A stretch of DNA of 64,000 nucleotides from Thermotoga sp. Ku-13t (GTDB lineage Bacteria; Thermotogota; Thermotogae; Thermotogales; DSM-5069): the NCBI RefSeq assembly GCF_011057685.1, contig NZ_LNFY01000001.1, positions 914,384 to 978,383 on the forward strand, read 5' to 3'. Positions within the stretch are counted from its first letter, which is position 1. The number at the start of each line of letters is the position of its first letter. Below the pieces are notes generated by a model. It ran no database searches, was not told the origin of the DNA, and was given only the letters and a program-made list of their open reading frames with translations. The position numbers and the translations under genes are program-made. Shown here one piece after another: positions 20,642 through 29,395 of the stretch.

Positions 20642-21209
20642 GCCGATCAGCTACCATTTTCACAAAATATGTGTGTATCCTCAGATCATCCGTTAGTTCA
20701 GGATGGAAAGAGCTCGCAAGCAAATTGCCTTGTTTCACCAGAACAGGTACGTTCTCGTACCTCGCCAGGACCTCGACGTTGTCAGACACTTCAACCACCA
20801 TCGGAGCCCTTATGAAAACAGCTTTCACTCTGCCGATGTTCTCAACGTCGAGATAAACCTCGAAGCTTTCGATCTGTCTACCGTAAGCGTTGCGTCGCAC
20901 GGCGATGTCCATCAAACCAAAGCTATACTGATCTGGGTGGTCCACAATTAGTTTCGCCATCAGTATCATACCTGCACAGGTACCGTAGATGGGCAGGCCC
21001 TGTTTTGCGAGCTCTACGATCTTCTCTCCTACACCGGTCACCTTCGCGATCCTGCCGATGCTCGTCGATTCACCACCCGGTATGATCAAACCATCGATCC
21101 TCTCAAGGTCTGAAACGGTCTTCACCGCGAACGCTTCAACCCCGAGCCTCTGAAGGGCCCAGATGTGTTCCCTGAAGTCTCCCTGTAACGCGAGCACACC
21201 GATGATCAA
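20625..21209 (-). CDS. pdxT: Pyridoxal 5'-phosphate synthase glutaminase subunit PdxT
   Basis: Class-I glutamine amidotransferase that supplies ammonia to PdxS. The 194-residue product begins IIGVLALQGDFREH. It carries PGGEST near residue 45, the nucleophile Cys78 in YGTCAGM, and the His169/Glu171 dyad in SFHPEL. The start is a TTG (21207-21209) after AGGGTGG. It is 3 bases after pdxS. This is the deoxyxylulose-phosphate-independent route to vitamin B6. Confidence 0.96.
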   Translation of the reverse strand: MIIGVLALQGDFREHIWALQRLGVEAFAVKTVSDLERIDGLIIPGGESTSIGRIAKVTGVGEKIVELAKQGLPIYGTCAGMILMAKLIVDHPDQYSFGLMDIAVRRNAYGRQIESFEVYLDVENIGRVKAVFIRAPMVVEVSDNVEVLARYENVPVLVKQGNLLASSFHPELTDDLRIHTYFVKMVADRHESVR

Positions 21210-21212
21210 CTT

Positions 21213-22091
21213 TTACCACCCTCTCTCCTGCATGTGCACTTCGAGAGCCTCTATTTCCAGACCAGGCATGGGTTCACCTATATCTTCCGAGATCTTCAAC
21301 AGCATCTCCGGATCGTTCCAGTACGTCACCGCGAGGACCATGGCACGCGCCATTTTTACCGGATCTTTGGACTTGAATATGCCAGAGCCAACGAAAACAC
21401 CATCGGCACCCAGCATCATCATCAATGCGGCGTCGGCCGGTGTGGCGATACCACCAGCGGCGAAGTTCACAACAGGCAGACGGCCAAGTCTCTTCACCTC
21501 TCGAACGAGTTCCACCGGTGCTCCTATCTCTTTGGCGTAACCGACGAGCTCCTCATCCGCCATGGTCTGAACCCTTCTGATCTCGTCCATGACCTTTCTC
21601 ATGTGTTTCACAGCCTCAACCACGTTTCCCGTGCCAGCCTCGCCTTTCGTTCTGATCATCGCAGCACCTTCGGCGATCCTTCTCAAAGCTTCTCCCAGAT
21701 CCCTTGCCCCACACACGAACGGGACTTTGAATTCGTGCTTGTTGATGTGGAATCTATCGTCCGCCGGTGTGAGCACTTCCGATTCATCGATGAAGTCCAC
21801 TCCCAGCGCTTCGAGGATCCTCGCCTCCGCGATGTGTCCTATCCTCACCTTCGCCATGACGGGTATGCTTACGGCGTTCATGATCTCCTTTATCTTGGCT
21901 ATGCTCGCCATCCTCGCAACGCCACCAGCTTTTCTTATGTCCGCCGGAACGCGTTCGAGTGCCATGACCGCCACCGCACCGGCTTCCTCCGCTATCTTGG
22001 CCTGTTCAGCGTTCGTAACGTCCATGATGACGCCGCCTTTGAACATCTCGGCGAATCCTTTTTTGACGAGCCACGTGCCTTTCTCTACCAT
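21213..22091 (-). CDS. pdxS: Pyridoxal 5'-phosphate synthase subunit PdxS
   Basis: Makes pyridoxal phosphate from ribose 5-phosphate, glyceraldehyde 3-phosphate and ammonia. The 292-residue barrel enzyme contains the conserved [20 protein letters not shown] (Asp24), Lys81 in [10 protein letters not shown] that forms the first imine with the sugar, the sequence [13 protein letters not shown], and [15 protein letters not shown] with the second lysine. It is one of the most conserved proteins in the window. Start ATG has GGAGGTG upstream. It sits between pncB and pdxT in the same array. Confidence 0.97.
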   Translation of the reverse strand: MVEKGTWLVKKGFAEMFKGGVIMDVTNAEQAKIAEEAGAVAVMALERVPADIRKAGGVARMASIAKIKEIMNAVSIPVMAKVRIGHIAEARILEALGVDFIDESEVLTPADDRFHINKHEFKVPFVCGARDLGEALRRIAEGAAMIRTKGEAGTGNVVEAVKHMRKVMDEIRRVQTMADEELVGYAKEIGAPVELVREVKRLGRLPVVNFAAGGIATPADAALMMMLGADGVFVGSGIFKSKDPVKMARAMVLAVTYWNDPEMLLKISEDIGEPMPGLEIEALEVHMQERGW

Positions 22092-22094
22092 CCT

Positions 22095-23399
22095 TCACAC
22101 CTCCTCCCAGTAACGTTTCGGTACCGGTTCGAGCCGTGACAGGTCGCGCTTAAACCTGCCAGCCTTCGCACACGGTTTCCCGTTGACCTCGACCACGTCC
22201 GCGGTTATGTCCACCTTCTGTCTCAGGAGTTTCGAACCCACTGCGTAAACATCGACGGGGACGTTGAGCAATTCGAAGAGCTCTATCTTCTTCGCGTCGA
22301 ACCCACCAGAAACGACTATCTTCAGATCCTTCAAGCCAACTCTGTCGAACTCCTGGCGTGCCCGCCAGACCAACTCCGGACACACGCCGAGCGAAGATTC
22401 ATCCCTCGGGACGACCGAAACGTCCCTCATGTTACCCGATGTATCGAACCTCACACCCCATATCTTTCCTTTGCCCTCACCGATTATGGGTGATGGGTCC
22501 GTCTCACCGAGTTTGAACGGTTTCTTCATGTGGTACTCGTAGAACGCTTTCACAACTCTGAACGTTGTACCTATCACGTCGTTGTCCCAGTCCACCAGCA
22601 CGATCCTTCTCACGTTCTCTGGCATGTGCTTGTCGAAAGCTATCGCGGCCGCCTCGGTACTGCCTTCGTACGCCGCTATGAGTGCGTGGGGCATGGTTCC
22701 CATCGATTCCACGCCCCAGTAGTCCGCATTCGCATCTGTTGACACGCCGAACGCGCCTCCACAGAGTGCCGCATAGCCGTCTGTAGCCTGAACCCAGTAG
22801 TGATCGAACCGTGCGCTGAAATACAGCACTGGCTTGCCCCGCGCAGCCTTCACAACCTCTCGTACCGCCGTGGCCGTACTCGTGGCGCGCGCTATGACTC
22901 CCAGCAGAACGGTTTCCAGATAACCGAAATACGTTGGATCACCCTCTATTACCATGATGGGTTCCCATTCTTTCGCTTCGTCTCCATCGTAGAGGGCCCG
23001 AACTTCGATCTCTTCCCACTTGTCGATCCAGAGGCTATCAAGCTTCAGCCTCAGGTCCCACTTGCGTTTCGTGTAATTTATCACGGCGTCTGTGTCCATT
23101 TCAACCGCCGCGGCTTGGATCATCCTGTCCACGTTGAGGATCTCTTTGAAAAGTTCCTTGGCCTTCTCTTCGTCTCTGTAATAGCCTGTGGCAAACCTCA
23201 GTATGGCGAGAGCTTCATCCAGACCCGCAACCACGCAGTCTCCCCTCGGGAAGAACTGATAGAGCACCCTCGGGTGTCTGTTATCCTTCTTGAGAACCTC
23301 CACGTACCTGACGAAATATATGTCCGAATAGTAGTTACCCCTTATCCTGTCGATGGGGACCTTGAAAACCTTAGGATCGAGTCTCTTTTTCCTCATCAA
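22095..23399 (-). CDS. pncB: Nicotinate phosphoribosyltransferase
   Basis: Converts nicotinate and phosphoribosyl pyrophosphate to nicotinate mononucleotide in NAD salvage. The 434-residue protein shows the NAPRTase/QPRTase barrel: GDPTYFGYLETVLLGVIARATSTA near residue 165, FSARFDHYW, STDANADYWG, GTMPHALIAAYEGST, and GVRFDTSGN. It is directly coupled to pncA, whose stop overlaps its start by 4 bases, so the two form a nicotinamide salvage pair. Long forms like this are common in archaea and Thermotogales, as far as I recall. Confidence 0.92.
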   Translation of the reverse strand: MMRKKRLDPKVFKVPIDRIRGNYYSDIYFVRYVEVLKKDNRHPRVLYQFFPRGDCVVAGLDEALAILRFATGYYRDEEKAKELFKEILNVDRMIQAAAVEMDTDAVINYTKRKWDLRLKLDSLWIDKWEEIEVRALYDGDEAKEWEPIMVIEGDPTYFGYLETVLLGVIARATSTATAVREVVKAARGKPVLYFSARFDHYWVQATDGYAALCGGAFGVSTDANADYWGVESMGTMPHALIAAYEGSTEAAAIAFDKHMPENVRRIVLVDWDNDVIGTTFRVVKAFYEYHMKKPFKLGETDPSPIIGEGKGKIWGVRFDTSGNMRDVSVVPRDESSLGVCPELVWRARQEFDRVGLKDLKIVVSGGFDAKKIELFELLNVPVDVYAVGSKLLRQKVDITADVVEVNGKPCAKAGRFKRDLSRLEPVPKRYWEEV

Positions 23400-23920
23400 A
23401 CCACCTCGGCACGCAACACTTCACTCATCAACCGCAGAGCGCAGGTGTGGAGGCTCTCATCGTAAGAGGCCACTCCCTCTTTTCTGACGATCGTTCTTAT
23501 ACCCCTGTTCCTCAGCTCTTCAACTGTAAAGAGAACACAGATGTGTGTCACAACACCACACACTTCAACCTCGTCGATACCGTGTGATTTCAAGATCTCC
23601 TCAAAATCTGTCCCGTAGAACGCACTATAGCGCGTTTTGCGCACGGCTATGTGCTTTTGGTAACCTGCGAGGGAATCCTTCAATTGTTTCACCAGCTCCG
23701 CGCCGTGAGTGTTTTTGACACAGTGTTTTGGCCAGATACGAAACTCCGCATCGTCCTCTTCGTGCCAATCCTGAGTGGTGATGATCGGCAGGTTTTCCTG
23801 CTTGTACTTTTCAACCAAATTCAAAACGGGTAGGAGCACCGACTCCGCCTTGGGAAAGTACAGTGCTCCACCCGGTTCTACGAAATCTCTCTGTAGATCT
23901 ATTAAAAGCAGCGCTCGCAC
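23396..23920 (-). CDS. pncA: Nicotinamidase PncA
   Basis: Hydrolyses nicotinamide to nicotinate, the substrate of the next gene's product. The 174-residue protein has the full isochorismatase-like set: catalytic Asp8 in LLLIDLQRDF, Lys95 in VRKTRYSAF, Cys128 in CGVVTHICV, and metal ligands Asp51, His53 and His66 (QDWHEED, WPKHC). The GTG start at 23918-23920 follows AAGGTGGTG. A longer frame upstream encodes an Arg-rich stretch unlike the family and overlaps porB, so it is not used. Confidence 0.95.
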   Translation of the reverse strand: MRALLLIDLQRDFVEPGGALYFPKAESVLLPVLNLVEKYKQENLPIITTQDWHEEDDAEFRIWPKHCVKNTHGAELVKQLKDSLAGYQKHIAVRKTRYSAFYGTDFEEILKSHGIDEVEVCGVVTHICVLFTVEELRNRGIRTIVRKEGVASYDESLHTCALRLMSEVLRAEVV

Positions 23921-23948
23921 GGTACACCACCTTCCCCAGGTGGTACCT

Positions 23949-24923
23949 TCATCTGATCGGCTTGTCTTTCGTCGCCTCCTCGAGTGCGAGCAGCCTCTCC
24001 CAGCGCCTGTCAACGTACTGTTGAAGTTCGTTTATTATCTGCTCAGCATCGGGCCTCTGCAACAGGAGTCTGAACCTTCCCTGAGCTTTAACAAACTCGG
24101 CGATCGGTTTGAAACTCGTCGGTTTTCTCGTGACTCTGTAAACCCCTCTTTCAACCTCGTACAGTGGCCAGTACTTTGTCTGAACCGCAAGCTTGGTTAT
24201 ATCGACCGACTTACTCTCGTCCATCCTCCAGTACCTCACACAGGGGCTTAAAGCTGCTATGAAAGCAGGTCCGTCGAACTGAAGTGCCTTTTCAACCTTG
24301 TTTATGAAGTCCATCGGTTCACCTGTCGTCACGGTGGCTGCGTACACGTTCTCGTGCCCTGCCACTATCTCCACTATGTTCTTCTTGAGCTGAATCTTTC
24401 CAGGTAACAGCTTCCCAACGGGTGCGGTTGTGGTATCGGCACCAGGGGGCGTGGATCCAGATCGCTGGTTTCCCGTGTTCATGTAGCCTTCGTTGTCGTA
24501 CAGAACGTAAAGCATCTTGTGCCCTCTCTCCAGCGCCCCGGACAGCGACTGGAGGCCTATGTCGTACGTGCCGCCGTCCCCTCCGAACGCGATGAAGGCA
24601 TACTTCTTGTCCGATGGAATTTTTCCGGCTTTCTTCAATGCCCTGTAGGCTATCTCCACACCACTGATCGTTGCCGCAACGTTCTCGAACGCGTTGTGTA
24701 TGTAAGGTACGCTCCAAGAAGTGTAAGGGAATATGGTGGAAGAAACTTCCATACAGCCCGTTGCGAAACCTATCACTGGCTCGTATCCGAGAGCTTTGGC
24801 GACCATCAAGACTATCTTCACTGTCATCGGCGCTCCACAACCAGGGCACATTCTGTGACCCTGCGTCAGGCCTGTTTCTCTATTCGTAAAGATCTCTGCC
24901 AGTTTCTTCATTGTTAACGGCAT
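23949..24923 (-). CDS. porB: Pyruvate:ferredoxin oxidoreductase, beta subunit
   Basis: The 324-residue thiamine diphosphate subunit of four-subunit pyruvate:ferredoxin oxidoreductase, which makes acetyl-CoA, CO2 and reduced ferredoxin. It has HRMCPGCGAPMTVK (cluster-binding cysteines), FATGCMEVSSTIFPYTSW, the TPP motif FGGDGGTYDIGLQSLSGA and YDNEGYMNTGNQRSGSTP. It is the last of porG-porD-porA-porB, the Thermotoga order, and is followed after 28 bases by pncA. This is the central catabolic step after glycolysis. Confidence 0.97.
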   Translation of the reverse strand: MPLTMKKLAEIFTNRETGLTQGHRMCPGCGAPMTVKIVLMVAKALGYEPVIGFATGCMEVSSTIFPYTSWSVPYIHNAFENVAATISGVEIAYRALKKAGKIPSDKKYAFIAFGGDGGTYDIGLQSLSGALERGHKMLYVLYDNEGYMNTGNQRSGSTPPGADTTTAPVGKLLPGKIQLKKNIVEIVAGHENVYAATVTTGEPMDFINKVEKALQFDGPAFIAALSPCVRYWRMDESKSVDITKLAVQTKYWPLYEVERGVYRVTRKPTSFKPIAEFVKAQGRFRLLLQRPDAEQIINELQQYVDRRWERLLALEEATKDKPIR

Positions 24924-24935
24924 GCCGCCACCTCC

Positions 24936-26111
24936 TCATTCTCTCAAGCCAAGGTACTCTTCCTTATCGGCGACCAGATCGAGCGCCATGGCCCTTTCGA
25001 ACGCATACCTCACGTGTTCAGGCTTCAGATCTCTTCCACCGAGCCCGTAAACGAAAGACCCCACCAGTGGTCTCGCGGCCACTTCGTAAAGCGCAGACTT
25101 GACCGCTTCATAGAGTGGCGCTTCGGCTCCAAAGGAAACCGCCCTATCGAGAACAACGATTGCCTTTCGCGCGGTCAAATACCTTTGAATCTCGGCTTTG
25201 GGGAATGGCCTGAACATCCATATCTTCAAAAGACCAACCTTCTTGCCTTTCTCACGCAGTTCGTCAACCACATCCTTTATGGTTCCGTTCGACGAACCGA
25301 GAGCGACCATAACGTACTCCGCATCTTCCATTCTGTACGGTTCGACGTAGTTGTACTTGCGCCCACTGATCTTGTAGAACTCCTCGGCAATCAGTGGGAA
25401 CACCCTGTACGCGTTCTTCATAGCCTCTATTTGCTGCCTCTTGTGCTCGAAATAGTAATCGTACAGGTCCAGTGGACCGTAGGTTACAGGATGGTCCGTG
25501 TCGAGTAATGGGTAGATCGGTTTCAATTCCCCGACGAACTTCTTCACCACTTCATCAGGTAAAACCTCGACGGGTTCCACACCGTGCGAGAGGATGAAAC
25601 CGTCCTGGTTAACCATGACGGGTAGTCTCACATCTTCGTGTTCGGCGAGGCGAACAGCGAGAATGGTGAGATCGTACACTTCCTGAACGTCTTCACAGAA
25701 AAGCTGAATCCATCCTGAATCTCTCGCCATCATCGCATCGCTGTGATCACAGTGTATGTTGATCGGCGCGCTCAGCGCTCTGTTCACCACACCCATGACG
25801 ATGGGCAGTCTCAGAGAGGAAGCTATGTAGACGATCTCGAGCATCAACGCGAGTCCCTGGGCACTCGTTGCGGTCATCGCTCTGGCACCCGCTGCAGCGG
25901 CACCTACGACCGCACTCATCGCGGAATGCTCACTCTCGACAGGTATCATTTCCGTGCGAACCTCACCGTCTGCAACGTATTTCGCGAAGTACTCAACGAT
26001 CGGCGTTTGCGGTGTGATAGGATAAGCCGCGACAACATCGGGTTCTATCTGTTTCATCGCGTAGGCGGCCGCTTCCGCACCGGTTATGGCCAAGATCTTT
26101 TTGCCTGTCAT
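24936..26111 (-). CDS. porA: Pyruvate:ferredoxin oxidoreductase, alpha subunit
   Basis: The 391-residue alpha subunit, which forms the pyruvate site with the beta subunit. It begins KKILAITGAEAAAYAMKQ, then AAYPITPQTPIVEYF (substrate-binding Thr), PVESEHSAMSAVVGAAAAGARAMTATSAQG and RDSGWIQLFCEDVQE. It lies 12 bases before porB and 3 bases after porD, with GAGGAGG before the ATG. It is distinct from the shorter alpha subunit of the branched-chain enzyme at 11.5-12.5 kb. Confidence 0.97.
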   Translation of the reverse strand: MTGKKILAITGAEAAAYAMKQIEPDVVAAYPITPQTPIVEYFAKYVADGEVRTEMIPVESEHSAMSAVVGAAAAGARAMTATSAQGLALMLEIVYIASSLRLPIVMGVVNRALSAPINIHCDHSDAMMARDSGWIQLFCEDVQEVYDLTILAVRLAEHEDVRLPVMVNQDGFILSHGVEPVEVLPDEVVKKFVGELKPIYPLLDTDHPVTYGPLDLYDYYFEHKRQQIEAMKNAYRVFPLIAEEFYKISGRKYNYVEPYRMEDAEYVMVALGSSNGTIKDVVDELREKGKKVGLLKIWMFRPFPKAEIQRYLTARKAIVVLDRAVSFGAEAPLYEAVKSALYEVAARPLVGSFVYGLGGRDLKPEHVRYAFERAMALDLVADKEEYLGLRE

Positions 26112-26114
26112 CGC

Positions 26115-26417
26115 TCAGTCCTCCTCCCTGACGAACTCCGTCTCGGGGCGCATCTCTATCGCAGATTTGGGACAGACGTTCGCACACACTCCACAACCCT
26201 TACAGTAAAAGTAGTCGATACCTTTCATGACTCCATTTTCCTGAATGATCGCCTGATCGGGACAGTAGAACCAGCAGAACATGCAGTCAATGCATTTCGA
26301 CCTATCGTACACAGGCCTTCTGACTCGCCAGTCACCCGTTCTGTACTTGCGTGCCGTTCCCGGCTCTATGATTAAACCGGCAATCGGTAGCTCGTGCCAC
26401 TTCTTCAGTTCAGCCAC
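26115..26417 (-). CDS. porD: Pyruvate:ferredoxin oxidoreductase, delta subunit (ferredoxin-like)
   Basis: A 100-residue two-cluster ferredoxin subunit. The motifs are CIDCMFCWFYCP near residue 38-49 and CKGCGVCANVCP near 72-83, each ligating a [4Fe-4S] cluster. It passes electrons from the thiamine site to external ferredoxin. The GTG start lies inside the end of porG (8-base overlap), which implies coupled translation and equal stoichiometry. Confidence 0.96.
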   Translation of the reverse strand: MAELKKWHELPIAGLIIEPGTARKYRTGDWRVRRPVYDRSKCIDCMFCWFYCPDQAIIQENGVMKGIDYFYCKGCGVCANVCPKSAIEMRPETEFVREED

Positions 26418-26982
26418 CGCACTGCACCTCCTCGTAACCGCGTTTGAGCGCTCTGATGTTCGCCTGGATCATTTCTTCTGGGAGCTTCCGTTCGAACATC
26501 TCCCTTATCTTCTTTTCGACCACCTGAAGGTCGATCAACCCTGTAACGCGCGCGAGTGTCCCCAGCATCACGGTGTTCGGAACGCCCCTCTTGATTTCCT
26601 CGAGGGCTATATCCGTAGCATTGATGACGCATACTTTCCCGTTGAAATTCGTTTTCTTCCTCACAAAATCGATGGAGTGCTTCGTGTTCACTATGAGAAT
26701 GCCGCCCTCTCTCAAACCTGCAACTATACCCGGAGAGAGCAAGGTATCGTCGATAACCACTACCACATCAGGATTCTCGATTGAGTGATGAACTCTGATT
26801 TTACCTTCACTGATCCTGTTGTAGGCCCTCATGGGCGCTCCGGACCTTTCGGCCCCGTACTCCGGAAAAGCCTGCGCGTACTTTCCTCCCTCCAGAACCG
26901 CCTCTGCCACGAGCTGGGCCGCGCTCTTCGCTCCCTGACCAGCTCTGGAGTGCCACCTGATCTCGAAATATTTCGCGGGCAC
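26410..26982 (-). CDS. porG: Pyruvate:ferredoxin oxidoreductase, gamma subunit
   Basis: The 190-residue gamma subunit, starting KYFEIRWHSRAGQGAKSAAQ, with FPEYGAERSGAPMRAYNRIS near residue 45. The GTG at 26980-26982 is selected because GGAAGGAGGGA lies directly upstream and gives the family length; a frame extending to 27081 overlaps the GH57 gene and adds an unrelated N-terminus. It is first of the four por genes and starts 2 bases before the end of the GH57 stop region, so the amylase gene and por genes are likely one transcript. Confidence 0.96.
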   Translation of the reverse strand: MPAKYFEIRWHSRAGQGAKSAAQLVAEAVLEGGKYAQAFPEYGAERSGAPMRAYNRISEGKIRVHHSIENPDVVVVIDDTLLSPGIVAGLREGGILIVNTKHSIDFVRKKTNFNGKVCVINATDIALEEIKRGVPNTVMLGTLARVTGLIDLQVVEKKIREMFERKLPEEMIQANIRALKRGYEEVQCGG

Positions 26983-26983
26983 T

Positions 26984-28588
26984 TTATCCCTCCTTCCCGA
27001 TGTGTGAACCAGCGTAAATTCGATAGTCGATCGACGCAAAAACGTTGTCTTCCTGCTCCAACCTTGCGAGTTGCTGCTCATCTATATTATCCTTCAACAA
27101 CTGCTGCTCAAGGTCTAAAAAGCGTTTCACATGGGTTTTGATTCTGTTAACGGCGTATTCGACGCTGGTACCCGTTGTGATTATGAATGGCCAGTCGCTG
27201 GATTCTGCCAGGAGCAGTTCCCTGAGCATCTGGTTGAGAACCCTCACTTTCAACGGATCCCTCTCCCCGAAATACGTTTCAGCAAGACGCTTCATTCTGT
27301 TCCTGATCTCAACAAGGTGCGGCTGTATCCAGTCGTTCTTGCCGTTCAGCCAGGTATCAAAATAACCACCGTTACCCCAGGAGGAATCCGCGGGAGTGAG
27401 CACCTGATAGCTGTCGAACCTCTCGATTATTTCAGAAGGTGTGGCGAACTTGAGCTGCTTTTGCTTCGAGGCCTCAATGAAGAAATTTTCGAGGAACTCC
27501 GGTCCTTCGAACCACCAGTGCCCGAACAACTCCGTATCGAAAGGAGCCACTATCACTGGAGGCTGGTTGAACGTATCGATCAGCGTGTTCACCTGCGCCA
27601 GTTTCTTGTTCAGAAAATCGATCGCGTGCTCCCTCGCTGCGGCCATGGCATCTTCGCGGCTGTACAGGCACTTCCTGTCGAGCGGAGTTTCCTTCGATGT
27701 GATCCTGTGGTACTTTATACCCACGTTCACCCTCACACCACTCTTGTCGATGTAAGGTCTCACATATTCATAATCGCCGTCGAACCCAAGGTCCCTGTAG
27801 AATTCCCTGTACCTGCCATCGCTGGGATATCCCGTGGTGGCACTCCACACCTGCTCGCTCGAATCCGGATCTCTCGCGAAAGCAAAAACACCGGAAGGTG
27901 TCATGATTGGCCTGTACACATCGAAATATGGCCGTTCGTCAGCATACCAAAACGCATGGGAATCGACGAAGAAGAATTCCAAACCGTACTTTCTCAAGAT
28001 TTCGTCCACACCCGAATAGTAACCGCACTCAGCGAGCCACATGCCTTTTGGTTTGAAGCCGAGGTGTTGTATGAATGTTTCCACACCGACCGTGATCTGG
28101 ATCTCCACCGCAAACGGTTGATGACGCATCAATGGTAGAAAACCGTGCGTGGCGTTACAGGTTATCAACTCAATGTTTCCGGATTCTGCGTGTTTCTTGA
28201 ATCCCTTCGCCAGATTACCTTCTACCGAGTCGAGGTAACTCAAACAGCTCAGAAACCTTTCCCTGTAGAAATTCGCAAGTTCTTTCTCCTGTTCAGTTTT
28301 CACCCGCTCACGTTCTTTCTCGCACAGTTCGACGAGCTTCTGTGTATAATTCTTCAACTTCTCGTTGAGAACAGCGTTTCTGAACATTTCGAGTAGTGTG
28401 GGGCTGAGTGAAACGGTGACTTTGAAAGGAACCTTTCTTTCTTGGAGGCGGTCGAACATCATCAAAAGCGGAATGTAGGATTCCAGAACCGCTTCAACGT
28501 ACCATCTTTCCTCCAAGTACAGATCGTGGTTCGGATGGTTCACGTAAGGAAGGTGAGAGTGCAGCACGAGCACGAAATATCCGTTCAT
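26984..28588 (-). CDS. Glycoside hydrolase family 57 (AmyC / 1,4-alpha-glucan branching enzyme type)
   Basis: A 534-residue cytoplasmic enzyme for alpha-glucans. It opens with FVLVLHSHLPYVNHP, the first GH57 region. The predicted nucleophile is Glu187 in GMWLAECGYYSG, and the acid/base is Asp351 in PFDTELFGHWWFEGP. WGNGGYFDTWLNGKNDWI matches the branching-enzyme subgroup. It has no signal peptide, so it acts on glycogen-like polymer inside the cell. It overlaps the DUF4912 gene by 4 bases. Whether it branches or hydrolyses cannot be decided from sequence; the subgroup favours branching. Confidence 0.92.
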   Translation of the reverse strand: MNGYFVLVLHSHLPYVNHPNHDLYLEERWYVEAVLESYIPLLMMFDRLQERKVPFKVTVSLSPTLLEMFRNAVLNEKLKNYTQKLVELCEKERERVKTEQEKELANFYRERFLSCLSYLDSVEGNLAKGFKKHAESGNIELITCNATHGFLPLMRHQPFAVEIQITVGVETFIQHLGFKPKGMWLAECGYYSGVDEILRKYGLEFFFVDSHAFWYADERPYFDVYRPIMTPSGVFAFARDPDSSEQVWSATTGYPSDGRYREFYRDLGFDGDYEYVRPYIDKSGVRVNVGIKYHRITSKETPLDRKCLYSREDAMAAAREHAIDFLNKKLAQVNTLIDTFNQPPVIVAPFDTELFGHWWFEGPEFLENFFIEASKQKQLKFATPSEIIERFDSYQVLTPADSSWGNGGYFDTWLNGKNDWIQPHLVEIRNRMKRLAETYFGERDPLKVRVLNQMLRELLLAESSDWPFIITTGTSVEYAVNRIKTHVKRFLDLEQQLLKDNIDEQQLARLEQEDNVFASIDYRIYAGSHIGKEG

Positions 28589-29250
28589 AACTTACCACTT
28601 CCCGCAGCGGATGAAATGTGTATCCTTTCGACTGGTTTCAACGGCGGTTCACCAACTTTCACGGTGCGTTTACCCTTGACACACCATCTTTGACGTACGG
28701 AAGTCGATGGCGTGTCCGAAGGTGTACGGATGACATTGGATTTCAAAACAGGGAAGAATCTTCCTTCAACTTTGAAACCGAGTTCGGCGAGATAGTCCGC
28801 ATTCGCTGACGGTACGTGGAAGTAGTAATTTCTCGTCGTTGCAAGGTGCACTCCGGCCTCAAAAATGCGGTGAGCATTGGTTCCATTGAACTCTATGTAG
28901 GTGACATCGTAGAGCCTTAGAACCACTTCTTTCTGTGAAGAAAGCTTGGAATAAGTTTCGCCCGAAAGGTCCCAGTACACAAAAACCAGATGCGGATTAA
29001 CTGGAAACAGGACGAGTCTGTCGGAACCGTACGACTGTGGTAATTCTACCCGCTGATCGGTCTGAACTTGAGCAGGTTCGTGGTGAACTTCCTCTTCTCT
29101 CAGCGACTTTGTGTAATCTTCAAGCAACTTGAAAACTTCGCTCTTTTTCATGCGCTTTTTGACCTTCAGACCGAGCCTTTTTGCGAGGGATTTGGCCTGC
29201 TGAATGGTGGGATTCTGGGAGAGGAAGGCTTCAAGTTCTTCCCGGGTCAC
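28585..29250 (-). CDS. DUF4912 domain protein with an N-terminal SAP/Rho-N-like region
   Basis: A 221-residue protein. Residues 1-50 form a Lys-rich helical region (QQAKSLAKRLGLKVKKRMKK) like a SAP or Rho-N module. From about 80 the DUF4912 signature appears: RLVLFPVNPHLVFVYWDLS. In Thermotogales this family usually precedes the GH57 enzyme, here with an ATGA overlap, so a role in alpha-glucan binding or regulation is plausible but unproven. The GTG start follows AAAAGGGGGCGG. It is the first gene of the 9-kb array. Confidence 0.85.
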   Translation of the reverse strand: MTREELEAFLSQNPTIQQAKSLAKRLGLKVKKRMKKSEVFKLLEDYTKSLREEEVHHEPAQVQTDQRVELPQSYGSDRLVLFPVNPHLVFVYWDLSGETYSKLSSQKEVVLRLYDVTYIEFNGTNAHRIFEAGVHLATTRNYYFHVPSANADYLAELGFKVEGRFFPVLKSNVIRTPSDTPSTSVRQRWCVKGKRTVKVGEPPLKPVERIHISSAAGSGKL

Positions 29251-29282
29251 GTTACCGCCCCCTTTTCAAATTTTCACACACT

Positions 29283-29311
29283 ATTTTACCATGTTCTCAT
29301 CATGTTGTAAA
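29283..29311 (-). promoter_or_regulatory. Promoter of the DUF4912-GH57-por-pnc-pdx array
   Basis: Minus strand: -35 TTTACA (29311-29306), 17-base spacer, -10 TAAAAT (29288-29283) preceded by TGG. It is one of the best promoter matches here, about 33 bases before the first start codon. Confidence 0.72.
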
Positions 29312-29324
29312 ACGGAAAGAAAAA

Positions 29325-29347
29325 GAAAAAACCCCGCTTTGGCGGAG
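29325..29347 (-). terminator. Terminator after dnaJ
   Basis: Minus strand: CTCCGC, loop CAAA, GCGGGG (29347-29332), then TTTTTTC. It lies about 50 bases beyond the dnaJ stop and just upstream of the next operon's promoter. Confidence 0.85.
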
Positions 29348-29395
29348 TTAACAACGTCATATCTGTCGAATTCGCGCAAAATTTATCCGATATCA

